Positions 44,584 to 54,457 are shown, counted from the stretch's first letter. The stretch is DNA of 64,000 bases from Leptolyngbya sp. Heron Island J (GCF_000482245.1 NZ_AWNH01000115.1:124001-188000); one strand, 5' to 3'. Made by a program: numbers and translations. Notes: generated from the sequence alone by a model not told the origin.

Positions 44584-45762
44584 TTATTGCCAGTCGCTAC
44601 CGACGTCTATATTGGCCTCGGTGTGAATATAGTCGGGGGTGCTGGTGCGGGGCAGCTGGCCTGATTGCACTAAATGGGCCATGGCATCACAAATCACGCG
44701 GGTGGCCATCAGGGAGGTCATATCGCTGATGTCGTAGGGGGGAGACACTTCGACGACTTCTAAACCGCAGACGGGCGCATTACGGATAATTTTGCCTAAT
44801 AGATATAAGGCCTCACGCGGTAAGAGCCCTCCTGGTTCTGGCCAGCCTGTGCCAGGGACAAATCCGGCGTCAATGCAGTCAATATCGAAGCTAATGTAAA
44901 CGCAGTCGGTGCCGTCAAGGGCGCGTTCCAGGGCAAAATCAGCCGCTGCATCCAGCCCCATTTCAGTAATATCGGTGACTGTGAGAATGTTGGTGGCCCG
45001 CTCGCGACAGACTTTCACGCCCTGGCGAGGTACCTGCCAGCCGCCAATCCCCAGCTGTACGAGGTTGTTGGCGGGGGCGTTTTTCATGTTGGTGGCATGA
45101 AACCAGGGACAGGTATGCATGCGTTCGTCTAAATCCGTTTCTTGGGTGTCGACATGGCGATCAAAGTGGATAATGCCGACTTTTTTGTCGCCTAGGTGAC
45201 GACAGACGCCGCGCACAGTGGGGAACCCAATGGAGTGGTCACCGCCAAGAATAATCGGAAAGGCACCAGAGCTAAAAATATGGGCAATCCCTTTGGAAAT
45301 TTGGTCAAAGGATTTTTCGTTGTTGGCTGGAATGGTAAAAATATCGCCTACATCACAAAGGGTAATCTGCTCTCGCAGGTCAATCCCCATTTCAAAGTTG
45401 TAAGGCGTGTAGAGCGCAGAAATACGCCGGATACCCTGGGGACCAAACCGGGTACCGGGGCGATAGGTGGTGCCAGAATCATGGGGTACCCCGACAATGG
45501 CAACGTCATAGTTACCAACCTTGCGGACATCCTCTATATAGGGAGCTTTGAGAAAGGTATTAATCCCGGCGTAGTGGGGGAGTTCGCCGCGAGAGAAGGT
45601 GGGAATGGTGCGATCGCGAATACTAGCCGCCGCCTCTAAACCATATTCCAACCCCTGGTCCACTTCCTGTTGCCACCCTGTCAGCGGCAATTGCGCCTCA
45701 CGCTCCAAAGCACGACTAGCTTCTGAATCAGCTGGGTTACGAAAGGTAGGTGTATCACTCAT
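44584..45762 (-). CDS. gdmH: Guanidine hydrolase, nickel-dependent ureohydrolase
   Basis: Splits guanidine into urea and ammonia. Ureohydrolase fold, 392 aa, with an N-terminal extension of ~80 residues compared with agmatinases. Metal ligands are in GGDHS (H176), the block DRHVD (D201, H203, D205) and DIDCID (D293, D295). The block reads DRHVD where arginase/agmatinase usually have DAHxD. The context, a guanidine-I riboswitch upstream and hypA-hypB-ABC downstream, matches the Synechocystis sll1077-sll1082 arrangement, where the enzyme was shown to hydrolyse guanidine (from memory). Agmatinase activity is the alternative, but the context argues against it. Confidence 0.92.
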   Translation of the reverse strand: MSDTPTFRNPADSEASRALEREAQLPLTGWQQEVDQGLEYGLEAAASIRDRTIPTFSRGELPHYAGINTFLKAPYIEDVRKVGNYDVAIVGVPHDSGTTYRPGTRFGPQGIRRISALYTPYNFEMGIDLREQITLCDVGDIFTIPANNEKSFDQISKGIAHIFSSGAFPIILGGDHSIGFPTVRGVCRHLGDKKVGIIHFDRHVDTQETDLDERMHTCPWFHATNMKNAPANNLVQLGIGGWQVPRQGVKVCRERATNILTVTDITEMGLDAAADFALERALDGTDCVYISFDIDCIDAGFVPGTGWPEPGGLLPREALYLLGKIIRNAPVCGLEVVEVSPPYDISDMTSLMATRVICDAMAHLVQSGQLPRTSTPDYIHTEANIDVGSDWQ

Positions 45763-45829
45763 GTTTTTGGTGCATAACGCTAACGAGGCGGGAAGATTGA
45801 ATCACTATTGACCTAAAAGAAGATTACAA

Positions 45830-45887
45830 AATCGAAAACCCGAGAGAATGTTGAGCAGACAGAGACTGCTGAACGACTTCTCCCGGG
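45830..45887 (-). terminator. Riboswitch-controlled terminator of the gdmH operon
   Basis: On the minus strand CCCGGGAGAA (from 45887) pairs with TTCTCTCGGG (ending 45839), a 10-bp stem with one G-U pair and an inner CAGCAG/CTGCTG-like hairpin, followed by TTTT CGATTTTGT. The 5' arm overlaps the 3' end of the riboswitch core (AAGCCCGGGAGA), so guanidine binding would prevent terminator formation and switch the operon on. Confidence 0.85.
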
Positions 45888-45985
45888 CTTTTATCCCGCC
45901 GTGTACCAGAAAACTGGCGGTTTCTCTCGGTCCAGACGTTCAACCTCAAAACATCTCGAATGTTAAACCGGAACCCTAGAAACCT
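45879..45985 (-). promoter_or_regulatory. Guanidine-I riboswitch (ykkC class)
   Basis: Minus-strand sequence carries the three conserved blocks in order: CTAGGGTTCCGG (45979-45968), GGACCGAGAGA (45933-45923) and ACACGGCGGGATAAAAGCCC (45904-45885), ending CGGGAGA. These are the diagnostic segments of the ykkC guanidine-I aptamer. It lies ~117 bases upstream of the gdmH start and is followed by an overlapping terminator, so it is expected to turn expression on when guanidine is bound. Confidence 0.95.
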
Positions 45986-46184
45986 GTATTGATTGGGTCT
46001 AGTATTCAAGCTCAGCAACCAGGAGGGAGTATCTTGTGTTACCAAATTTCGGATTCAATTGTGACGTATTATTTTTGGCAAGAAGAGAAATAAAGATTAT
46101 ATGTAAAAAGTCCAAAACGTAGTCGATGGATAAAATACGGTTTGAAGATTAAAACGTGTGTCCTAGAGTCTGAAAAAGAGGGCG

Positions 46185-46532
46185 ATGGTCGGGTTAATTA
46201 AGTCAGTTTTGGTGGGTTTGCTGATTAGTGTATGGCTGACCATACCGGTTGCGATCGCTGATCAATCCTTCGATGTACGCTCCTCCGTTCAGACCCACGG
46301 TGAAGACGCTTCCTCAGCCTTGACCATTGCACCGGAACTCACCAATCCGGCTGAAATTCCGCTGACTGAGGTTCAGTCTGAACCCATTTCTCTATTTACC
46401 GGGTTTGATAGTTATGCATTGACGCCAGCTGAACGGGCTAAGCCCTCTACACCTGACGCGTCCGAAAATACTATAGAAACCACCCTGGAGCACTGGCTCT
46501 CTTCATTTAAACGCTTGATTGAGGGCAACTAG
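46185..46532 (+). CDS. Small exported protein of unknown function (115 aa)
   Basis: Signal peptide at residues 1-25 (LIKSVLVGLLISVWLTIPVAIA), then a polar, acidic mature part rich in Ser, Thr, Glu and Pro with an amphipathic C-terminal helix (TTLEHWLSSFKRLIEGN). No motif recognised. Divergent from the gdmH operon: the two start codons are 423 bp apart, with the riboswitch between. Confidence 0.7.
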   Translation: MVGLIKSVLVGLLISVWLTIPVAIADQSFDVRSSVQTHGEDASSALTIAPELTNPAEIPLTEVQSEPISLFTGFDSYALTPAERAKPSTPDASENTIETTLEHWLSSFKRLIEGN

Positions 46533-46630
46533 CGGGTTTTACGATTTCTCCTCTGCCCCCAAAGTTGAGCGTGATGTCATGCTAGCCTTGCCATTGTGCC
46601 AGCGCTGACTTATCAGGCGTCAGTCGTGTC

Positions 46631-47200
46631 ATGAACTATTTCATTCGGTTAGCGCAATCCTCTGATGTTGAGTATCTACCAGCTATTGAAAAAGCAGCTG
46701 CTCAACGTTACCTGGCCTATTTACCCCAGCTGGGACTGACGCCAAATCAGCTACAAGACATTGTCTCGGTCGATTTTCTATACCAGGCGCTGCGTCAGCA
46801 CCATTTGTGGGTTGCCGTGTGGCCAACAGTGCCACCTACCATCGTCGGCTTTATTGTCGTTGACCGTCTACCCGACGGCTATTTCATCATCGAGCTGGAT
46901 GTTCTACCTACCTATGGTCGTCGGGGTATTGGCTCCGCCCTGATCCGACAAGTGTTGCAGAGTGCCTGGGTCCAAGGGTTAACCACGGTCACCTTAACCA
47001 CTTTCCGCCATGTGCCCTGGACCATGCCCTTTTATCAGCGGTTAGGATTTGAAATTGTTGTTCCAGAAGATTACACTCCAAACATCCGCACCATTGTTGA
47101 CCATGAAGAACGTCATGGCTTTAGTCGTCAGGTGCGGGCAGTGATGCAGTGTCAAATTCTACGTCTCGGTCCATCGCTACCCCCCTGCTCACAGAGCTAA
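46631..47200 (+). CDS. GNAT-family N-acetyltransferase
   Basis: Acetyl-CoA-dependent acetyltransferase fold, 189 aa. The pyrophosphate loop is [13 protein letters not shown] (about residues 97-109), preceded by ELDVLPTYG and followed by [12 protein letters not shown]. Substrate unknown. Its last 52 bases overlap the queG start, so the genes are coupled. Confidence 0.9.
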   Translation: MNYFIRLAQSSDVEYLPAIEKAAAQRYLAYLPQLGLTPNQLQDIVSVDFLYQALRQHHLWVAVWPTVPPTIVGFIVVDRLPDGYFIIELDVLPTYGRRGIGSALIRQVLQSAWVQGLTTVTLTTFRHVPWTMPFYQRLGFEIVVPEDYTPNIRTIVDHEERHGFSRQVRAVMQCQILRLGPSLPPCSQS

Positions 47201-48132
47201 AACACCAAGCTCGGGCAGTGGGCTTCCATCGGCTTGGCATTGTGGCTATACCTGCTGAGCCCACTTCCCAAGAACAGATCATGCAGGCCCGGTTGCAGCA
47301 TTGGCTGAACCAGGGCTATCAGGCAGACATGGCCTGGATGGCTAATCCTAAACGCCAGGATATTCGCCAGGTGATGCCAGATGTCCGGTCAATTATCTGT
47401 GTGGTGCTGAATTATTACACGCCCCATCAGCGGCCTGAAGGCGCGGAGTATGGAAAAATTGCCCGCTACGGATGGGGACGCGACTACCACCGGGTGATGC
47501 ACAAAAAACTAAAGCAGCTATCCCTATGGTTGCAGACCCAAACCTCTCCTCAGGGAGAGCCGATCTTGACTCGTTACTATGCGGATACTGGACCAGTGCA
47601 GGATAAGTTTTGGGCTCAGGAAGCTGGGCTGGGTTGGGTCGCTAAAAATGGCAATGTCATCACCCGTGACTATGGTTCCTGGATATTTCTGGGAGAAATT
47701 TTGACCAACGTAGCGCTGCCCGGATCTCGTCCCCATACAAACCACTGCGGTACCTGTACTCGCTGTATTGAGGCCTGCCCCACCACAGCAATTCGCGCTC
47801 CTGGTGTCGTTGATGCTAATCGCTGTATTGCCTATCACACCATTGAAAATCGAGACGAACAGCTGCCTGCACCCGTTGCTCACCATTTGCATAACTGGGT
47901 AGCGGGCTGTGATATCTGTCAGGATGTATGTCCCTGGAATCAACGCTTTGCCCAACCCACCGATGTGGAGGAATTTGCCCCCTATCCAGGAAATGTTGCT
48001 CCCAGGTTAAAAGAGCTGGCTAACCTGAGTGAACAAGACTGGGATCAGCGATTTCCCGCATCGGCCCTTAGACGGATTAAACCGGCTATGTGGCGACGGA
48101 ATGCGGCAGCGGCAGCAAACCAGGGTGAATGA
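47149..48132 (+). CDS. queG: Epoxyqueuosine reductase
   Basis: Last step of queuosine synthesis in tRNA: reduces epoxyqueuosine, using cobalamin and two [4Fe-4S] clusters. Cluster motifs [12 protein letters not shown] and [11 protein letters not shown] with an upstream Cys pair pattern are present; [22 protein letters not shown] is the family signature. 327 aa. Begins with GTG at 47149 inside the 3' end of the GNAT gene; no ATG is available near the family N-terminus. Confidence 0.94.
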   Translation: MSNSTSRSIATPLLTELKHQARAVGFHRLGIVAIPAEPTSQEQIMQARLQHWLNQGYQADMAWMANPKRQDIRQVMPDVRSIICVVLNYYTPHQRPEGAEYGKIARYGWGRDYHRVMHKKLKQLSLWLQTQTSPQGEPILTRYYADTGPVQDKFWAQEAGLGWVAKNGNVITRDYGSWIFLGEILTNVALPGSRPHTNHCGTCTRCIEACPTTAIRAPGVVDANRCIAYHTIENRDEQLPAPVAHHLHNWVAGCDICQDVCPWNQRFAQPTDVEEFAPYPGNVAPRLKELANLSEQDWDQRFPASALRRIKPAMWRRNAAAAANQGE

Positions 48133-48240
48133 ATAATTCTTTGGCATTGCTGATCCTCGGGATGACTTAAGTTGTGAGATACCGTTAGATGGCCATGGCT
48201 TTAGATCGGTTCATTCCCTAAATCAGCAATCGCAATCCGT

Positions 48241-49020
48241 TTAAACTACTAACTTTGCTGTGGCCTCATTTAAAACATAGGCATAGTCCGAGTGTTCCAG
48301 TGTGGAGCGCACTTCATCGTAGTTGGCGATGAGATCGGAAATTCTCTGATGCACTAGCTTTATGGAAGATGTAACCCGCTGATGCTTGAGGGCTAAAAAG
48401 CTACACAGACGCTGGGCGGTCGCATCGTGGACGTTAGGATCGATCAGGTCAGTTTCGTAGGTAATGGTTAAGTGGGGCACCTGGGAGACAATGGCGGCTT
48501 CGGCAATTCGTTGTTCATCCAGGTGTTTGAGGGTGGCAATCAGGTCTGATGGGTTGAGATGGCGGCTGTGGGGTTGACGGGCTTTGAGCACTGCGATCGC
48601 ATGGCGCATCAAATCACGACGCTGCAGGTGGATCACCCGATAGCCTTGCCCATGGAGAATGGCTATAAAGCGCGACGGTTCACTCATTCTGTGGGTTGTC
48701 ATCAGATCCGTCGCCGATAGTTTGAATCCAAATACACATTCTGAACTGGCCATCTCCTGGCGCTGTATATGTCGCAGTGGAAAAAAATGACGCTGTTCTA
48801 ACAGGGAGGCTACTGCCCAGGTGGATGACAACGGACTTTGCTGCGCATCAACCGCCACCCTACGTAGTAACTCGGTGACTAGTCGAGCTCCCGTAAACTC
48901 AGCACCAAATAAAACAAATCGATGGGTAGGATGCGACAGGGGCATATGACTGCGATCGCCACGACTTATCAGCCCCTGAAACTGATGGGTAAACCAAGAA
49001 GAATAGTATGTAGATGGCAT
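48241..49020 (-). CDS. Sulfotransferase-like protein
   Basis: Resembles Stf0/NodH-type sulfotransferases that use PAPS: a P-loop-like start FVLFGAEFTGARLVTELLRR (about residues 35-54), GFKLSATDLM, and YRVIHLQRRDLMRHAIAVLKA, where R and the following helix would contact the 3'-phosphate. The usual Ser/Thr-Gly-Thr/Ser loop is changed (GAEFTGAR), so activity is not assured. No cofactor-forming genes nearby. Confidence 0.6.
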   Translation of the reverse strand: MPSTYYSSWFTHQFQGLISRGDRSHMPLSHPTHRFVLFGAEFTGARLVTELLRRVAVDAQQSPLSSTWAVASLLEQRHFFPLRHIQRQEMASSECVFGFKLSATDLMTTHRMSEPSRFIAILHGQGYRVIHLQRRDLMRHAIAVLKARQPHSRHLNPSDLIATLKHLDEQRIAEAAIVSQVPHLTITYETDLIDPNVHDATAQRLCSFLALKHQRVTSSIKLVHQRISDLIANYDEVRSTLEHSDYAYVLNEATAKLVV

Positions 49021-49218
49021 AGACTGATCGCTAACCTTAAGAGCTTCCAGTATTCCCTAGAGATCTATCGCAATCAATTGCCGTGAAGTCACTTCAAGTA
49101 AACAATATGATCGCCACTTCATAGAGTAAGCCATTCTGTATTCATAGACACTTCTTGATGGATGAATAATCAAGGTAAAGGAGAGAGTAGGATTATCTAT
49201 ATTGTCTCTTCGTTTGTC

Positions 49219-50295
49219 ATGAGTCTGCTACGTACCCCGCTCTACGATTTATGTGTTCAAAATAAGGCCCGCATGACCGCATTTTCTGGGTGGGAAATGC
49301 CAGTGCAGTTTAGTGGCATCAAACAAGAACATGCCGCTGTTCGTACCGCAGTGGGGATTTTTGATATCTCCCACATGGGAAAATTTATTTTGAGAGGAGA
49401 TAATGTGTTGCGATCGCTTCAGCAGCTGGTCCCCTCTGATCTAGGCAAACTCTCCCCCGGCAAAGCCCAGTACACCGTATTGCTCAATCCCCAAGGCGGT
49501 ATCATTGATGACCTGATTATTTATGACGAAGGCGACCAGGTGAGCTTAATTGTCAATGCCGCCACCACCGATAAAGACAAATCCTGGCTGCTCAAACACT
49601 TAACCAACATTGAACTTGAGGATCTCTCCCAAACCCATGGTCTCATCGCAGTCCAAGGCCCTCAGGCCGTGGCCACCCTACAGCTGCTCACAGACATCGA
49701 TCTCAAAACCATTCCTCGCTACAACCATACCTACGGCAATGTACTTGACCATCAAGCTTTCCTTGCTCGCACAGGATACACTGGCGAGGATGGCTTTGAA
49801 GTGATGGTAGAGGCTGCCGCCGCACCTGAGATTTGGCAGGCATTGCAAGAACATGGTGCCCAACCCTGTGGTCTGGGAGCCCGAGATACCCTCAGGCTTG
49901 AAGCTGCCATGGCCCTCTATGGTCAGGACATTAATGATGAAACCACGCCATTAGAAGGTGGCCTGAGCTGGTTGGTACATTTAGACAAGGTGCCAGATTT
50001 TATCGGTCGAGATGTTCTGGCCCAACAAAAAGCAAATGGTCTTCCCCGTCGCCTGGTGGGTCTACAGCTAGAAGGCCGCAACATCGCTCGCCATGATTAT
50101 CCAATTGTCCAAAACGGTGAATCTATCGGCATTGTCACCAGTGGCACCCTATCACCTACATTGGGATATCCAGTGGCGTTGGCCTACGTACCGGTTGAAC
50201 TGGCGAAAGTTGGCACAGTAGTCAATGTTCAAATCCGTCAAAAAACCGTGCCTGCTACGGTGGTTAAAAAGCCATTTTACAAGGCATCAACCTAA
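49219..50295 (+). CDS. gcvT: Aminomethyltransferase (glycine cleavage T protein)
   Basis: Transfers the aminomethyl carbon of glycine to tetrahydrofolate; in cyanobacteria this belongs to photorespiration. 358 aa from the ATG at 49219 (MSLLRTPLYDLCVQ), which matches the family N-terminus; an upstream ATG at 49162 would add 19 poorly fitting residues. Seen: FSGWEMPVQFSGIKQEHAAVR, GIFDISHMGKF, ARTGYTGEDGFEV and LGARDTLRLEAAMALYGQDI. The other gcv genes are elsewhere. Confidence 0.95.
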   Translation: MSLLRTPLYDLCVQNKARMTAFSGWEMPVQFSGIKQEHAAVRTAVGIFDISHMGKFILRGDNVLRSLQQLVPSDLGKLSPGKAQYTVLLNPQGGIIDDLIIYDEGDQVSLIVNAATTDKDKSWLLKHLTNIELEDLSQTHGLIAVQGPQAVATLQLLTDIDLKTIPRYNHTYGNVLDHQAFLARTGYTGEDGFEVMVEAAAAPEIWQALQEHGAQPCGLGARDTLRLEAAMALYGQDINDETTPLEGGLSWLVHLDKVPDFIGRDVLAQQKANGLPRRLVGLQLEGRNIARHDYPIVQNGESIGIVTSGTLSPTLGYPVALAYVPVELAKVGTVVNVQIRQKTVPATVVKKPFYKAST

Positions 50296-50400
50296 GAAAA
50301 CGCTGCCAAAACGCATTTAACCGCCTAACGCCTTGAAGTTTCGGGGCGTTAGACGGCTATCTAGCACCTGATAGGGATTTTCAGCCGCTCTAAATCAACC

Positions 50401-50808
50401 TCATTCCTGCTGATCTCTAAGATCCGGCAAAACACAATCAATCAACAAAGGAGCTAGCTCAACAGAATACTCTGCAGCCACAATCGGTATCCATTTCAAT
50501 TCGACAATTTCATTAGAGGCCACCGGTCTACCCAGCAGGTCACCTTGAAAAACAGTGGCTACCAGCTGAGTATTTGCTTCATTAGCCGCAGTAGTGACAT
50601 ATTTTCCCAGCATTTTCATCGAACCAGGGGCAACCTCACAGCTGAGTTCCTCCCTAACCTCCCGCTGAATAGCTGCTTCTGCATTTTCACCCGGTTGGAA
50701 CTTACCACCAGGAAACATAAACTTATGGGTATTTTTCTTGCGGACGGTCAGCAATTGCTGACTGTCCACAACCGCATAGGCAACAACATGGAGCACCGAT
50801 TCAGACAC
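50401..50808 (-). CDS. Nudix hydrolase
   Basis: 135-aa Nudix protein. The box GKFQPGENAEAAIQREVREE has the REVREE metal-binding core, but the family glycine after it is Ser (ELSCEV). Size and the N-terminus VVAYAVVDSQQLLTVRKKNTHKF suggest a MutT-like or small nucleotide-sugar substrate. Divergent to gcvT's hairpin side. Confidence 0.9.
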   Translation of the reverse strand: MSESVLHVVAYAVVDSQQLLTVRKKNTHKFMFPGGKFQPGENAEAAIQREVREELSCEVAPGSMKMLGKYVTTAANEANTQLVATVFQGDLLGRPVASNEIVELKWIPIVAAEYSVELAPLLIDCVLPDLRDQQE

Positions 50809-50928
50809 GGCTTAAAACCCGATAGACATTGAGGTCATCCTAGCGTCTCAAATCCTTTGATTGTCAAGACTTGAGCCTACTGCCTGAATCAAGGAACTTT
50901 TCTGGCACTGGCCTAGACGTTTTACGCA

Positions 50929-53367
50929 ATGCCTTTGTCCAACCCCCTTCGTATTCAGATGCTAGAAAATCTTCTATCTTTTCTGCTTAGTTGGACGAGT
51001 GCTGGCCAGTGCAATGCTAGACTCTCCTTTTTTCAGCTTCCAGCGATCATCAACATGGGTGCCAGCAAAAATGTTGATACATTGAACATACCGGTTACCC
51101 ACATCTACACGGTCAGTGAAAATATAGTGGCGTTGCAGATTAAGACTGGTGATGTTGTTCGCGGTCGACAAGTGACCTATGCAGCGCAACCCGATGATGT
51201 CGTGAAAGAAGATGGCTGGGTCTATCGTGATGGTAAAGCCCTGGGTCAGCGGCTACCCAAACAACCTGATTTGATTTGGCTGGTAGACGAATATGTTGGT
51301 CCCAGGCTCGATACGAAATGTGCTGATACCCTAGACTATTACCAAATCACCACCAGCGACGGCACTCAGATTAAACCCACCCAAATCTATCGCAAAAGCA
51401 AAATTGATAGCGTCGTCCAAACTGACAGCTGGGCATTTGATTGGCCGATGGTCCATACCGTATTTCTAGAGCTGCCCGCAGCGCTAACCGTCGGTGAAAC
51501 CTATCAATTTGACTTTGCCAAGGATTTTCTCCAGGATGCTGAGTTTGTCTACCAACCTGAGCAGACCCGTAGTGAGGCCGTACAAATATCCCATGTGGGG
51601 TTTGAGCCTGATGATGTCGCCAAAGTAGCGTTTCTATCAACTTGGATGGGTAGTGGTGGCAGTTTGAGCTATGGGGCAGGGAAACCGTTTTGGCTAATTG
51701 ATACAGCAACGGGGGAGAAAGTCTATCAAGGGGTGACAGCACTTTCCCAATCAAAGGATGATAAAAATCAGCGGGGGAGAAATCATAATCAAACCGATGT
51801 TTACATCATGGAATTTAGTGATTTCTCACCACCGGGTAGCTATAAAGTTTACGTCGACGGTGTGGGAACATCTTATGAATTTGCAATTGGCGAAAACACC
51901 TGGCGCGATGCGTTCTATGTTTCGGCCCGTGGGATGTATCACCAACGTAGCGGCATTGCCCTAGAACAACCCTACACCGATTATGAACGCCCCCGTTCCT
52001 TCCATCCTGATGATGGTGTAGTCGTTTATCGTTCCACCGTGCCCTTAATGGACACCAGTATGGGGTTTAACTACGCTAGTGAGGTAGATGCCTTTGCTGC
52101 TCTAGTCGCCACTCGCACTGAGGAGGAAGTACCCAACGCCTGGGGAGGCTGGATGGACGCAGGGGACTGGGACCGCCGGATTTCACACCTGCAAATTACC
52201 CGCTCATTTCTAGAGCTAATTGAGCTCTACCCAGAGTACTTTGCCACCATTGACCTGAACATTCCTGAATCCAACAACAGTCTGCCCGACATCATAGACG
52301 AGGCCCTATGGGGTTTAGATTTTTTCCGGCGTCTACAAACCGCAGAGGGTGGAATTCCAGGGGGCGTTGAATCCGCAGGACACCCAATTCGCCCTGAAGG
52401 TAGCTGGCAAGAATCTCAAACCGTAATGGCATACGGCCCAGGCATTTGGTCTAGCTATTACTATGCCAATGTGGCCGCTCGCGCCGCCTACGTGCTGGCT
52501 GACTATGACCAGACTTTAGCTCAAACCTATCAAGACACGGCAATTCGAGCTATGAACTGGGCCAATGCAGAACTTGCCAAAAAGCCAGAGGGGTTTAACT
52601 CTTTTTTGTCATCGGCTATCTACGATCAACAAAACCTGGCCGCCGCAGAACTCTATCGTCTAACCGGTGATGAGCAGTGGCATCAGCTCTTTTTAGATAC
52701 CACCATTTTTAAAGATGCCAACGCGCCTCTAATGGCATGGGACCAACACAACCATAGCCATGCCGCCTTTGTCTATGGGCGTACTCAGCGGCCAACGGTT
52801 GACCGCACGATCCAGCAGAATGCTATCAATACTATCCTGCGAACAGCGAAGGCCGATATTGAAAATATCGAACGCACTGGCTTTAAGTGGAATCCTGATC
52901 CCAGCGAATTAGTGGGCTGGGGAGCGATGACAACACCTAAAACCCAAACCCTTTTCCATGCCCACACCCTGACCCAGGACGAAGCCTATTTGAGAGCTGG
53001 ACTGCTGGCCACCCAGTTTGCCGCTGGAGCGAATCCCAGCAATATCTCCTACACCATCGGCATCGGTCATAATAATCCCCAAATGCCTTTAATTGCCGAC
53101 GCTCGTGCCTTGGGGCAAGAACCCCCACCAGGAATTACCATCTATGGTCCGGTGGACGTCCAAGACCCCGAAGGTCATATCAAAGGATGGGAATGGGCCG
53201 TGAACATGTTTGCTAAAGAAATGACTCCATCTCCCTGGCAATGGCCCACGTCTGAAGCCTACTTCGATTTTTATTACTATGTGCCTGCCACCGAATTTAC
53301 GGTACATCAGTCCATTGGTCCTACGGCATACTCCTGGGGGTACATAGCCGCAAGCGATCAAAATTAG
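50929..53367 (+). CDS. Glycoside hydrolase family 9 protein (cellulase-like)
   Basis: An N-terminal CelD-like Ig domain (about residues 215-320: ISHVGFEPDDVAKVAFLS to GVGTSYEFAIGENTW) is followed by a GH9 (alpha/alpha)6 barrel. The catalytic Asp pair is in GGWMDAGDWDRR (D410/D413); NPSNISYTIGIGHNNP (about 700) is the GH9 substrate loop, and TSEAYFDFYYYVPATE (about 775-790) likely carries the catalytic Glu. Residues ~45-210 are an extra beta-rich domain not recognised. No clear signal peptide is visible; the start could also be at MLENLLSFLL or MGASKN. Substrate (cellulose, other beta-glucan or glucosaminide) is open. Confidence 0.85.
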   Translation: MPLSNPLRIQMLENLLSFLLSWTSAGQCNARLSFFQLPAIINMGASKNVDTLNIPVTHIYTVSENIVALQIKTGDVVRGRQVTYAAQPDDVVKEDGWVYRDGKALGQRLPKQPDLIWLVDEYVGPRLDTKCADTLDYYQITTSDGTQIKPTQIYRKSKIDSVVQTDSWAFDWPMVHTVFLELPAALTVGETYQFDFAKDFLQDAEFVYQPEQTRSEAVQISHVGFEPDDVAKVAFLSTWMGSGGSLSYGAGKPFWLIDTATGEKVYQGVTALSQSKDDKNQRGRNHNQTDVYIMEFSDFSPPGSYKVYVDGVGTSYEFAIGENTWRDAFYVSARGMYHQRSGIALEQPYTDYERPRSFHPDDGVVVYRSTVPLMDTSMGFNYASEVDAFAALVATRTEEEVPNAWGGWMDAGDWDRRISHLQITRSFLELIELYPEYFATIDLNIPESNNSLPDIIDEALWGLDFFRRLQTAEGGIPGGVESAGHPIRPEGSWQESQTVMAYGPGIWSSYYYANVAARAAYVLADYDQTLAQTYQDTAIRAMNWANAELAKKPEGFNSFLSSAIYDQQNLAAAELYRLTGDEQWHQLFLDTTIFKDANAPLMAWDQHNHSHAAFVYGRTQRPTVDRTIQQNAINTILRTAKADIENIERTGFKWNPDPSELVGWGAMTTPKTQTLFHAHTLTQDEAYLRAGLLATQFAAGANPSNISYTIGIGHNNPQMPLIADARALGQEPPPGITIYGPVDVQDPEGHIKGWEWAVNMFAKEMTPSPWQWPTSEAYFDFYYYVPATEFTVHQSIGPTAYSWGYIAASDQN

Positions 53368-53444
53368 GAGCGGTTGTCTCCAGTGGCTTGAGTTTCCTGC
53401 ACGGTAACACTACAGTTCTGGAGTTAAATATCTTTTGCCCCATG

Positions 53445-54191
53445 ATGCTGCCAACCTGTCGGATCAAAATTATCAATGGTAATACTTGCCAACCGATGAC
53501 GGCTAATATCAATGCCTCAGCCCAGGCGGTTAAGTTCCCTCACACTGAAATCGTGACAGTACACCCTCAAACAGGGCCAGAATCCATTGAGAGTTTTTAT
53601 GATGAGTATCTGGCCATTCCTGGGATTCTAGAACAGATTATTCTTGATGCCGACTCTGACGCGTTTATTTTGGCCTGTTGGGGCGATCCTGGGCTGGAAG
53701 CCGCCCGTGAAATTACATCTAAACCTGTTGTTGGTATTGCTGAGGCCAGTCTCTACATGGCGAATATGCTGGCGGCTAAATGGAGTGTGGTAACAACATT
53801 GCACCGGGTACGTGACATGGTCGAAAAAACAATCCAAAAAACAGGACTAACAGAGCGATGTGCATCGGTTCGCACTACCACCCTCGCCGTGCTGGACACA
53901 GAACAGGATCGGACAGCCACGCTCAAGGTGTTGATAGAGGCCAGTCAATTAGCAATCAAAGCAGATGGTGCTGAGGCGATTTGTTTGGGCTGTGCTGGCA
54001 TGAGTGGCCTGGAACAACAGTTAGAAGATCATCTGGGTGTGCCTGTGATTGATGCGGTTGCAGCGGCTGTGAAAATGGCGGAATCTCTGGTGAGTTTAGG
54101 AAAAACAACTAGCAAACGGTTAACCTATCGCTTCCCGGAGCTTAAGACTATTAAAGGCTATAAGCCCCATTTTCAGGCTAAGAATTTTTGA
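53445..54191 (+). CDS. Aspartate/glutamate/hydantoin racemase family protein
   Basis: Two-base racemase fold: IKIINGNTCQPMT at the N-terminus, and the two catalytic cysteines in ILACWGDPG (about residue 78) and ICLGCAGMSG (about 180). Resembles Dcg1/HyuE (hydantoin, allantoin) racemases. The frame runs from 53388, but MLPTCRIKIINGN at 53445 starts right before the first strand and is preferred; a Met at 53442 is equivalent. Starts 78 bp after the GH9 gene. Confidence 0.88.
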   Translation: MLPTCRIKIINGNTCQPMTANINASAQAVKFPHTEIVTVHPQTGPESIESFYDEYLAIPGILEQIILDADSDAFILACWGDPGLEAAREITSKPVVGIAEASLYMANMLAAKWSVVTTLHRVRDMVEKTIQKTGLTERCASVRTTTLAVLDTEQDRTATLKVLIEASQLAIKADGAEAICLGCAGMSGLEQQLEDHLGVPVIDAVAAAVKMAESLVSLGKTTSKRLTYRFPELKTIKGYKPHFQAKNF

Positions 54192-54457
54192 ATTTAAGAT
54201 AGGATTGTTAATTTTTTCCTGATTATTTGTGGTCTGTACCAATAACAAAAAGCGTCATCATAGCGGTCTCCGGTCTGGGTAAAAGAGATATTGTAAAAGT
54301 GTAAGGACGCTAGAAATAACTAGCTATGGCATCCCATGGATTAGGACATCAGTAATTTAGGTTCTGATCGATCGGATGCGCAACGTCCTAACCGTCCCAG
54401 GATGGTTGCTAGAAGCCTGTTATGGGCGTTTTCCTTGTGTGCTCCTGAGGTGTGATT

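Noticed and set aside
45824-46045. 73-codon minus-strand frame upstream of gdmH
   Set aside because: It coincides with the guanidine-I riboswitch and its terminator; conservation there is that of RNA structure, not protein.
16539-54191. Idea that the NCS1 permease and the hydantoin-type racemase form one pathway
   Set aside because: They lie 36 kb apart with no hydantoinase or deaminase nearby, so no functional link can be supported.
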